Below are positions 23,212 to 30,841 of a stretch of DNA of 30,841 nucleotides, in pieces; position 1 is the stretch's first letter; every line of letters begins with the position of its first letter. Both the position numbers and the translations under genes were made by a program. The DNA lies in the NCBI GenBank assembly GCA_963725415.1, contig CAVRZY010000237.1:1-30841 (forward strand), given 5' to 3'. The notes beneath the pieces were generated by a model. That model was not told the origin of the DNA and did not search any database. It was given only the letters and a program-made list of their open reading frames with translations. Source of the DNA: CAVRZY01 sp963725415. Its GTDB lineage: Bacteria; Acidobacteriota; Terriglobia; Bryobacterales; Bryobacteraceae.

Positions 23212-23240
23212 ATTATAACACAAGGTCTTTCTAATCACAA
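23212..23240 (-). promoter_or_regulatory. Strong promoter upstream of MFS_A
   Basis: On the minus strand TTGTGA (23240-23235) and TATAAT (23217-23212) are separated by exactly 17 bases. It lies in the 190-base gap between MFS_B and MFS_A. Confidence 0.72.
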
Positions 23241-23256
23241 CCAAGCGTTAAAACGT

Positions 23257-24467
23257 TTATTCTGGCTTCTGGTTTTCCAGATTCATCAGCGGCTTACTCA
23301 ACAGCGCCAGGGACAAAACAATCAACCAGCCCGCGCTGGCGATAAAGTAAAGGGAGCGTATATCGAAGGCGTCCGCCACCGGTCCGGCGATGACCAGTCC
23401 GAGCGGCATCATCAGACGTAACGATAGAACCGTATAACGAAAAAACCCGCCCCTGTATATCCTTGGCTATTACTTTATTCATGATTGCCGTCATCGGCGC
23501 ATTGACAAAGGCATTGCCTATCCCCATGAAAATCATCGCGGGGACGGTAGTGGCATAAAAAATATCTACGGAAGTTAATCCAACGCCGATACTGCACGGT
23601 ATCATGATAGCAAAACCCAGAATGGCTGTATGTATACGTTTTTTAAATCCGCCCCACACACCCATCAACAACCCGCCCAAAATGCCGCCAATGCCCGAAG
23701 CAGTACCTATCCAGCCAAGCATGATAACATTGCCTTCAAGGTGGTTCTTTACCATAATTGGAAAAAGACTCGCCGCCGGTACGGCGAAGAAAACAAGTAA
23801 AGCCACCATCCCGATTAACATCGCTAGGCCGGGACGCGACCAGATGTAGCTGAAACCCTGCTTCATCTCGCCGAAGTAGTTGGTTTTGACCGCCAGGGTT
23901 GTACGCGGCGGTTGCGGTACTGCTAGCGGGAGGAGGCAGCTTACTGCAATGATAGCCGTGATGATATCGATGGACAGCACCCACTGCATGGACAATTCTT
24001 CTATCAGAAAAGCGCCGGCGATGGGGGCAACGATTTTGATAGCACTCTGCAGCATCTGGTAGAGCCCATTAGCGCGCACTAGATCTTTTTCCGGGACAAT
24101 CATGGGTATGGACGCGCCTAAAGCCGGGCTCTGGAACGTATCGCCGATGGACCGTGCCGGCCATGATGACATAGATGTGCCAGACCTGGATATTCTCGGT
24201 TAAAAACAAAATAACCAGCACCGCTGTTAATAGGGCGATGAAAATGTCGGCGAAAATCATGATATATTTACGGCTCCATCGGTCGATAAGGGGACCTACG
24301 AAAGAGCCAAGCACGATTTGCGGTATTATCGCTATTATTAGGGCAGTGGAGAGGACAGTAGCGGAACCCGTCTCTCTAGCCAGGTACCATGCCAGTGCAA
24401 ACTGCACTACGGCGCTGCCGAAAAGCGAAGCCGCCTGGCTGGCCCACAATACAAAGAACTTTTTAAT
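23257..24467 (-). CDS. MFS_B: MFS efflux-type transporter with two frameshifts
   Basis: The 12-helix transporter (about 400 residues when repaired) carries an N-terminal VQFALAWYLARETGS and LIDRWSRKYIMIFADI between helices 2 and 3, as in the macrolide/drug efflux-like MFS branch. Frame changes occur near 24,160 (extra A between IYVIMAG and RSIGDTFQS) and near 23,421 (before MMPLGLVIAGPVADAF). The repaired protein ends LMNLENQKPE at 23257. ATT 24467 is the probable initiator: GGGGGAG lies eight bases upstream and the following codons match MFS_A. A missing G in that run could instead allow the ATG at 24484. The substrate is unknown. Confidence 0.78.
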
Positions 24468-24512
24468 TGCAGTTACTCCCCCATGATAAATAACAAATGT
24501 TTGATATAAAAA

Positions 24513-25409
24513 TTACAGCCAGCCGATTTTTCGGAAGATGAAAAAGAATACGCCCATAATAACGAACTGTACGATTATTACGGCCGGATATACCCAGGCT
24601 ACTTTTAGTTCCGGCATATTGGCAAAGTTCATGCCGAAGTGACTGGCGATTAATGTTGGCAACATTAGAATAACGGTAATAGAAGTCAGCTTTTTCAGGA
24701 TATCGTTCATCTTAACGATTTTCTGGTTAAGCTCTTCGGTAGATTTCATCTCGTGGTCCTGCCGCAGGTCTTTAAGATAGCTTAAGCGGCGCCGGCACCT
24801 GGTCTGCAGACTCTGACATTCGGCGATGAGCACGCGATAATCGAAACTAATATGTTGCGTCTGGACTTGTTTATAACGTCTTTCTTGTAAACCAATAAGA
24901 AGGTTATAGAACTCCTCCAGCCGGTCGCTGAAGCGTTCAAACTCTAGCGACAGTGCGCGGTACTCGTCGTGGTTAAATTCGTCGTCCAACGGCCTGACCC
25001 TCTTACTTATAGACTCAAGCTGAAGCGTATGACTATCATGGATTTTATTAATAACCAGAAAGGCAATAATCGTGCTTTTGCCATAGGATTGCTCCAGGAC
25101 GTCTTCAAAAGCATTTACCATAGCGGGAGTAGGCGCGTTCCGCGAGCATACAATAACTTTATCTTCCGTAAGAAACAATAGATTATCCGGTTTATCACTG
25201 CCGTATTCTTTGATATTGAGGATTAAATATTGACTGGTCACCTGGGCGAAGTCTGTCGTCAGTTCAAGCACGGACTGGAGGTCGAAGGTCTCTCCCGTGG
25301 CTGCTTCTATCGCTTCCCCGAAAGATTTAGGGTCCGGGCATAACTGGAACGGTTCTTTTTCGCCGGGTTCGTTGTTACTAGCTGCCGAGGAGCTGGTGAT
25401 ATCGTTCAC
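24513..25409 (-). CDS. corA: CorA-family divalent cation transporter
   Basis: The 298-residue protein has a long cytoplasmic, helix-rich domain and two C-terminal membrane helices. The defining GMN motif is present in IASHFGMNFANMPEL between them. The protein forms a pentameric channel for Mg2+ or other divalent metals. A basic FRKIGWL tail ends the protein on the cytoplasmic side. It follows rpoD by 22 bases and precedes MFS_B by 45, so it is probably part of the dnaG-rpoD transcript. Confidence 0.93.
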   Translation of the reverse strand: MNDITSSSAASNNEPGEKEPFQLCPDPKSFGEAIEAATGETFDLQSVLELTTDFAQVTSQYLILNIKEYGSDKPDNLLFLTEDKVIVCSRNAPTPAMVNAFEDVLEQSYGKSTIIAFLVINKIHDSHTLQLESISKRVRPLDDEFNHDEYRALSLEFERFSDRLEEFYNLLIGLQERRYKQVQTQHISFDYRVLIAECQSLQTRCRRRLSYLKDLRQDHEMKSTEELNQKIVKMNDILKKLTSITVILMLPTLIASHFGMNFANMPELKVAWVYPAVIIVQFVIMGVFFFIFRKIGWL

Positions 25410-25431
25410 TAACGATTCTCCTGTTCTTGTA

Positions 25432-26958
25432 CTATTCTAAATAATCCTTGAGTTTCCGGCTACGGGATGGGTGGCGTAATTTCCTTAAGGCTTTAGCCTC
25501 TATCTGGCGGATGCGTTCCCGCGTAACATTAAACTCCACCCCTACTTCTTCCAGCGTGCGGCTGCGTCCGTCTTCCAGTCCAAAGCGTAATTCCAGCACG
25601 CGCTTTTCACGGGGGGTTAAGGTGGTGAGGACGTCCTCGATTTGTTCTTTGAGTAGCTGTTTCGAGGCGATATCCACCGGCGGCAAGGCGTTCCTGTCTT
25701 CGATAGAGTTACCGAGGGGACTATCTTCTTCCTCACCAATCGGGGATTCTAGCGAAATGGGGAGCTGCGATACTTTAACGATTTCCCGCACTTTATCCGA
25801 GGAGACTTCCATTTCTTTAGCGATTTCGCGGGAGGTCGGCTCGCGGCCATACTCCTGCGCCAGCCGGCGACTGATTCTTAAGAGGCGGTTGATGGTCTCT
25901 ACCATGTGGACGGGTATGCGGATAGTGCGCGCCTGGTCGGCGATAGCGCGGGTTAAAGCCTGGCGTATCCACCAGGTAGCGTAGGTGCTGAATTTATAGC
26001 CTTTGCGATAATCAAACTTTTCTACCGCCCGCATCAGGCCGATGTTGCCCTCCTGGATAAGGTCGAGCAGGGACATGCCGCGACCGATGTGTTTTTTAGC
26101 CACGCTGACGACGAGACGCAGGTTAGCTTCAATAAGGTGCCTTTCTGCTTTTTTGCCTTCGCGCAGGGATTCGTTAATAATCGACGAATAGTGTTTTTCG
26201 TGCGCCTGGAAATTGCGGATAAATTTGTTGTCGGTGACAAGTTTATGCATATCCGACAGGTGAACGTTGCCATCGATTGACTCGCTGACCTCTTTAGGCA
26301 GTAGACGACTGCCCATCGAAAGCCGGACGAGTATTTCTTCCGTTTCCGGCACGGTTTTATCGAGTTTTGTGGAGAAATCGTGAATCACCAGCGGGTCGAT
26401 GGCGTTATCAATAGCCTCTTGAATCTTGGCGTCGTAGACGCTTTTATTAAAGTTCTTCGTCTTCGGTATGCCGAGTTTATCTTGAAGGAGACGGATAAGT
26501 TCCGCTGCCTGTCCTAGGTCATACAATATCGCCAATATAATATCGGTAGCGGATGGCTGGCGGTTGTTTTTCCGGATATATTCCTGCTTGATGATATTGA
26601 TATATTTGCCTTCTTCCATGTGCTTGGCAAGACTTTTTTCATCTTGGGCGGTCAGGAGGTGCACCCGGCCGATTTCATGGAGATAGATGCGGACGGGGTC
26701 GTCGGTGATATCCTGCTCGGCAATCTCTTCCGCAGGCAGCTCGATGTCCAGGTCGAGGTCAACGTCATCCTTGCCTTTTAACATCAACTCTCGTCTGCTT
26801 CAGGGATTTCGCCGTTTTCCAGTTCTTCATCGGGTACGATAGTCGCGCCGAATAACGCCTCCGCTTTTTCATCGGAGTCCGAATATTTCGGGGTGCTGGA
26901 TTTCTTCAAAGTTATCGCCGCTGCGGAGTGAATCGAGCTCGTTCTTTTCTTTTTCCAT
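25432..26958 (-). CDS. rpoD: Primary sigma factor RpoD (sigma-70), N-terminus frameshifted
   Basis: The intact part from about 26,787 encodes region 1.2 (DDPVRIYLHEIGRVHLLTAQ), regions 2.1-2.4 (IEANLRLVVSVAKKHIGRGM, GYKFSTYATWWIRQALTRAI), region 3 and region 4.2 (NVTRERIRQIEAKALRKLRH). It is the housekeeping promoter-recognition subunit. The true start is probably ATG 26958 behind AAGGAGA. From there MEKEKNELDSLRSGD continues to HPEIF, then after a one-base shift to SDSDEKAEALFGATIV. A second shift near 26,785 is needed to join the main frame. With both repaired the length is about 509 residues, usual for this family. An essential gene should not be broken, so indel errors are likely. Confidence 0.93.
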
Positions 26959-28722
26959 CGTCTATCTCCTTATTCTTCCCGAAGGAAGCATTGCGTCTTT
27001 TCAATTTACCGGCTTCCAGCTCCAGCTGGTGGCTGATTTCGACCGTATCTTCGAGGCGGGCTGTATCGTCCGCCCGCCTCCGCCCGTTGGGCCGCCAGAT
27101 TGCGGAGGTACGTTTTCCTTAGCTCCATGACACAATCGGTAAATCTGCCTTCGATATTATTCCTGGCGCCGGGAAGCTCTCTATTTATTATAGCATCGAG
27201 ATGCTCATGCAGGGCAGGGTCCAGCCGCTCTTTTAACGACGGATATATCTGCCGTCTCCTGCCAGATGTTAAAAATTTCGCGGTTTTCACTGTGGCTAAA
27301 ATATTCGAGCGAGATATCCGACTGGTATTCGCGCAGTTCCGGGTATTGCAACAACAGGGCCAGACAATATTCCTCGCGGGAGCTGGACGTTAAAGGACGC
27401 GGCAATCCAGCAGCCGGTTTGGACGCTGCTGCCTTAACTCTAACCGGCGATGGTTTGAGTCGGCTTAGCGAGACTTTAATCGTGTTCATATCCACTTTAA
27501 CTAAAGCGGCGAGTTTTTGCAGGTAATGTGCCTGGCGGATGGGGTCGTTTATCGCGGCGATGACCGGCAGGAGCTTATCCACAGCGGCGGATTTATCCCG
27601 GGCGGTAGTAAGGTCCAGTTTAGCGATTGTTTTTTCAAACAGAAAGTCGACGAGCGGCATGGCGTTATTGACCAAACCCTGCCATTTTGCTATATCTTCC
27701 CGCATAACTTCATCCGGGTCTTTGCCTTCCGGCAGCAGGATAACGCGCATTTCGGCGTTGAGGATATTTTCGTAGCCGACGGTGCGCAACATGGCTTCTT
27801 CGCCGGCGGCATCAGCGTCCAGCGAAAGGATTAGGTTTTTACTTAGCTTTTTCAGGATATTCACCTGCGTTTCGGTAATCGCCGTGCCCATGGAGGCGAC
27901 GGCGTTAGTCACGCCGCACTGGTGCGCCATGATAACATCCATATAGCCTTCCATAATGATGGCGACGTCCTGCTTCCTTATTGCCGCGGCGGCGCGGTCG
28001 ATACCGTATAACGTGCCGCTTTTATCGAAGGTGGGGGACTGGGGAGAATTTTTATATTTGGGCTCCGAATTGTCCAGCGCTCTCGCCCCGAAGCCCGTTA
28101 CCCGCCCTTTAATATCGCGGATGGGAATCATCAGCTTGCCGCGAAAGCGGTCGGATGTTTTGCCTTTCTCATCCTCGTAAAGCAGACCGGCGGTAATCAG
28201 GGTCTTTTCGTCATGTCCTTTTTCCAGCAGGTAAAGCTTTAAAGCGTCCCAGCTATCCAGACTATAGCCGAGCTGGAAATCGGAGATGGTCTTGGCGGTA
28301 AAGCCGCGTTTTTCGACGTAGCTTTTAGCTTTAGCCGCCGCCGGTGAGTTAAGCAGCAGGTTATGATAATAGAGCGCGGCGGCTTCGTTAGCGCTGAAGA
28401 ACGGCTCTTTTTCTTCCTGCTTGGCTTTGCCCTCGAACTTCGAAGGTAAAGTAACGCCGGCTCTCCGGGCGAGAAGTCTTAAAGCCTCCCCGAAGTCCAG
28501 CCCCTCCTTTTTCATAATGAAGGCGAAGACATCGCCGCCGGTGTTGCAGGCGCCGAAGCAGTGCCAGCTCTGCTGTTCCGGGTAGACGAAGAACGAGGGG
28601 TGTTTTTCGCTGTGGAAGGGGCATAGGGCCGTCAGGTTACGCCCGGCTTTTTTCAGCGCGGCGTATTGCCCGATGACCTCGGCGATATCCAGCTTCTGTT
28701 TTACTTCGTCAATAGCGCTCAT
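26912..28722 (-). CDS. dnaG: DNA primase DnaG, C-terminus frameshifted
   Basis: The first ~490 residues are intact. They comprise a CHC2-type zinc finger (C34, H37, C55, C59), the RNA polymerase domain (GRVTGFGARALDNSEPKYKN) and the Toprim motifs IIMEGYMDVIMAH and LILSLDADAAGEEA. It synthesises replication primers and binds the DnaB helicase through its C-terminus. An extra A near 27,228 throws the frame off after ISVVK; the correct path resumes ERLDPALHEHLDAIINREL. A second shift near 27,065 leads to DDTARLEDTVEISHQLELEA and a stop at 26912, which overlaps the rpoD start. The dnaG-rpoD order is conserved in many bacteria. Confidence 0.92.
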
Positions 28723-28886
28723 AATAATTTAAAGGACAGTTATATATTATACAACTTTTAAGGGGGATAAGGGGGTATTAACTCAAAACTAGTAACAGGT
28801 TGCAACGATAGACATTGGACAGACCTCAATTACTTAATACTTCATTAAATTGTCTAACAGGTCAAGATAAAATGGACACAACGATC

Positions 28887-28916
28887 TTGACAAAAGGATA
28901 GATTATGTACTATACT
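28887..28916 (+). promoter_or_regulatory. Near-consensus promoter facing the RNA candidate
   Basis: TTGACA (28887-28892) and TATACT (28911-28916) are separated by 18 bases. It is the best sigma-70 site in the right half and points away from dnaG, with no plus-strand gene downstream. The rest of the gap (28,723-28,886) is AT-rich and shows only a TATAAT box for dnaG. Confidence 0.65.
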
Positions 28917-28922
28917 AATAAC

Positions 28923-28995
28923 AGTAAAGGTTCCCTCCTAGTGAACGTGCCCATGGGGCACTGCTCCGGCTAGCTAGGGGGGTCAAATTTTTAAT
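28923..28995 (+). ncRNA. Candidate structured small RNA
   Basis: Transcription from the strong promoter would give a ~70-base RNA. An outer stem pairs CCCTCCTAG (28933-28941) with CTAGGGGGG (28974-28982), nine pairs including one U-G. It encloses a perfect GTGCCC-ATG-GGGCAC hairpin (28947-28961). A run of five T follows at 28988-28992. I recognise no known RNA family. A 10-codon frame (GTG 28942 to TAG) also fits inside, so a leader peptide cannot be excluded. Confidence 0.45.
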
Positions 28996-29653
28996 ACCAC
29001 TTTTTGTTTCCACCTGTAAATATAGAGAATTCACTTGCTATTAATTTCTTTATTTTCTCGTACGGTCGAATTTCCGATTTTTCATGCTTAACGTATATCG
29101 CCCAACTGCAATAATCAACAATTTGCAAATACGGGTGTGAAACAGATGAGTGCATACAAATTGTGTACGGAACATTTCCTAAAAGTTCGGCAAGCGATAT
29201 CTTTAAGGCTTTCGTAAGGGCATCTCTATCACTGGTACGAGACGATTCTCTATCTACAAAGATAAATACTTTATCATAATTATCGATGTCTATTCCCTTA
29301 GGATTAAAAGGATATTTGAGAAGATATTCAACCATTTTGGGGTAAAAATGATTCAATGTTCTAAGTGAGGGTGCAGTTTTACATTTTTCTACTATTAGGC
29401 TATCAATCCTGATATTTACTAAACCAGAAATAATATCAAATACTCGATCCCTAACAATCTGTCTGTCTTCCGAAGCATGGAAGTACTCAATATTCACACC
29501 CTGCTCAATAATACTATGCTTTAATTCGTGAAGCTCAAGTATCCCGACGCTGACATCCGTACATATTAGACTTGTCAGCACAATATATTTTGTACCCTTT
29601 ACAGAAAAGTCATAGTTACCCGAAACATCAATAAAAACGCACAGACTATTCAT
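28991..29653 (-). CDS. DUF3800-family protein
   Basis: The 220-residue protein matches the DUF3800 pattern: an N-terminal FIDVSGNYDFSVKG (normally DESG), a central VFIFVDRESSRTSDRDALTK and the C-terminal HPYLQIVDYCSWAIYVKHE. The family has an RNase H-like look, is often found on mobile or defence islands, and has no agreed function. The DESG glutamate is replaced by valine here. The gene is more AT-rich than cysK and dnaG on either side and appears to be a single-gene insertion between them. Its stop lies within the T-run of the opposite-strand RNA candidate. Confidence 0.78.
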   Translation of the reverse strand: MNSLCVFIDVSGNYDFSVKGTKYIVLTSLICTDVSVGILELHELKHSIIEQGVNIEYFHASEDRQIVRDRVFDIISGLVNIRIDSLIVEKCKTAPSLRTLNHFYPKMVEYLLKYPFNPKGIDIDNYDKVFIFVDRESSRTSDRDALTKALKISLAELLGNVPYTICMHSSVSHPYLQIVDYCSWAIYVKHEKSEIRPYEKIKKLIASEFSIFTGGNKKWY

Positions 29654-29684
29654 ACTATTTTAATCGTGATTACTATCTGTAATA

Positions 29685-30614
29685 CTATGGCGGGCACTTA
29701 GCGCAAATGGAGCGGAAGAGGGTGGTGCTTAAATAGCGGTCGCCGCGGTCGGGCAGGATAACGACGATGTTGCCCTTTTTCATCCCTTTCGCGACCTGTA
29801 AGGCTCCCGCCACAGCGGCACCGCTGGACATGCCGGTAAAAATCCCTTCCCTAACGGCTAGCATCCGCGCTGTTTCGAAAGCGTCGCCGTCCTCAACGGT
29901 TACCTTTTCGTCGAAACTCTTAGGATTATAGATTCCGGGAATTTGGCTTTCCGTTAAGTTCTTCAGTCCCTGAATAGTGTGCCCTACCGTCGGCTCAACA
30001 CCAACGATTTTGATGCCCTTGATTTTTTCTTTGAGATATTTACCAGTACCCATCAAAGTGCCGGTGGTGCCCATAGCGCAAACGAACACATCTATAGCGC
30101 CCTTGGTTTGATTATATATTTCGGGTCCGGTCGTCTCGTAATGGGAGAGTACATTATTAGGGTTATCGAACTGGTTGGGCATAAAATACTTATCTGGTTC
30201 GTTTTTCAAAGCTTCATGAGCCCGGCGGATAGCGCCATCGACGGCTTCTTTAGCCGGGGTAAGCACGACTTCAGCGCCGAAAGCCTGCAGGATGAGCTGC
30301 CTTTCCACACTAACGCATTCCGGCATAAAGAGTTTGACTTTATAGCCCTTGGCGGCGCCAATCATGGCGATGGCGATACCAGTATTGCCGGAAGTCGGCT
30401 CGATGATAACTTTATCCTTAGTAAGCTCGCCTTTTTCCTCCGCCTTGGTAATCATATAGAAGGCGGGACGGTCTTTAATCGAGCCGCCGGGATTATTACC
30501 TTCAAGCTTGCCAAATATCTTGACGTCCATGTCGCCGTTCAGCTTGGTCAGCTGCACCAGCGGTGTGTTGCCGATAGCGCCTAAAACATTACTATTACCG
30601 TTTTTCATCTTCAT
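29685..30614 (-). CDS. cysK: Cysteine synthase (O-acetylserine sulfhydrylase)
   Basis: The 309-residue PLP enzyme makes cysteine from O-acetylserine and sulfide. The cofactor lysine sits in NPGGSIKDRPAFYM. The substrate-binding loop is EPTSGNTGIAIAM, the phosphate loop GTTGTLMGTGKYL and the late serine motif GMSSGAAVAGAL. ATG 30614 is chosen because homologues begin near NVLGAIGNTPLV and AGGA lies just upstream; the longer frame runs into glyA. It is 34 bases after glyA, and serine/glycine and cysteine synthesis are natural partners. Confidence 0.94.
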   Translation of the reverse strand: MKMKNGNSNVLGAIGNTPLVQLTKLNGDMDVKIFGKLEGNNPGGSIKDRPAFYMITKAEEKGELTKDKVIIEPTSGNTGIAIAMIGAAKGYKVKLFMPECVSVERQLILQAFGAEVVLTPAKEAVDGAIRRAHEALKNEPDKYFMPNQFDNPNNVLSHYETTGPEIYNQTKGAIDVFVCAMGTTGTLMGTGKYLKEKIKGIKIVGVEPTVGHTIQGLKNLTESQIPGIYNPKSFDEKVTVEDGDAFETARMLAVREGIFTGMSSGAAVAGALQVAKGMKKGNIVVILPDRGDRYLSTTLFRSICAKCPP

Positions 30615-30648
30615 TAATCCTATTAATATATTACCATTAAGCGTCAAA

Positions 30649-30841
30649 TTAGTCATCGATGCCGGGGACGGGGAAGCGACGACAAATTTTGGCGACCTCC
30701 TGGCGAACTTCTTCAACGACCTTTTTGTTATCGATATTCTTAATCACTTTAACCAGCAGCGCCGCGATTTGCTTCATCTCTTCCGTCCCGAAACCGCGGG
30801 TAGTGGCGGCTGGTGTGCCTAATCTTATACCGCTGGTAATT
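30649..30841 (-). CDS. glyA: Serine hydroxymethyltransferase, C-terminal 63 codons
   Basis: The partial frame reads ITSGIRLGTPAATTRGFGTE, the strongly conserved C-terminal motif of SHMT, then EMKQIAALLVKVI and ends FPVPGID-D at 30649. The 5' part lies beyond the window. The enzyme interconverts serine and glycine with tetrahydrofolate. Confidence 0.93.
   Translation of the reverse strand, partial: ITSGIRLGTPAATTRGFGTEEMKQIAALLVKVIKNIDNKKVVEEVRQEVAKICRRFPVPGIDD

Noticed and set aside
22988..30841. Horizontal transfer of the right half into the Acidobacterium
   Set aside because: The segment carries rpoD, dnaG and glyA core genes and starts mid-gene with no integrase, tRNA or repeat at the junction; a chimeric assembly explains it better.

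Overview
The window looks like two unrelated bacterial genomes joined at about position 22,988. Positions 1 to ~22,987 are GC-rich and read as an Acidobacteriota chromosome of the Solibacter/Bryobacter type. The evidence is a VWFA-related secreted protein of a class expanded in that phylum, together with heavily overlapping GC-rich genes. From ~22,988 to 30,841 the base composition drops sharply. That part carries a second set of core genes (rpoD, dnaG, glyA, cysK, corA) that resemble Chloroflexota (Dehalococcoidia-like). Because both halves carry housekeeping genes, a chimeric metagenomic contig is much more likely than gene transfer.

Left part, 1-7,260. The window opens exactly on the terminal repeat of a complete IS5-family element (1-1328) that appears to have interrupted a mazF toxin gene. 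A higBA toxin-antitoxin pair with a clear operator palindrome follows. Next come a secreted nitrilase-family hydrolase, a hexuronate-type MFS transporter, an Acidobacterial VWFA protein and a secreted amidohydrolase. A gene-free stretch at 6,941-7,260 is filled by short AATCGTCAAT-type repeats.

Left part, 7,261-15,722. This is a carbohydrate catabolism region: a Tat-exported mannonate-dehydratase-like enolase, an AbrB/RelE toxin-antitoxin pair, then iolC, iolD and mmsA (the kinase, ring-opening and semialdehyde dehydrogenase steps of myo-inositol breakdown). A heparinase II/III-like protein follows, with its reading frame broken about four times. Hexuronate uptake, mannonate dehydration, polysaccharide cleavage and inositol breakdown fit a polysaccharide/uronate/cyclitol scavenger, although iolG, iolE, iolB and iolJ are not present.

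Left part, 15,758-22,987. A tightly coupled minus-strand operon runs yebC-ruvC-(secreted hypothetical)-tlpA-deoB-tpiA-DUF3052, with four successive 4-base start/stop overlaps. The tlpA-like gene has a 98-bp palindromic repeat at its very start, and this repeat encodes most of the signal peptide. A TIM-barrel sugar isomerase and the first codons of a membrane protein close the Acidobacterial part.

Right part. All clear protein genes are on the minus strand, in transcription order glyA-cysK, a DUF3800 gene, dnaG-rpoD-corA-MFS_B, then a promoter, leader and terminator upstream of a second MFS gene (MFS_A) that is cut by the junction. Both MFS genes appear to start with ATT. Single-base frameshifts in the essential genes rpoD and dnaG and in MFS_B suggest uncorrected indel errors in the assembly. 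A compact structured RNA candidate with a near-consensus promoter lies at 28,887-28,995. I recognise no rRNA, tRNA or CRISPR array.
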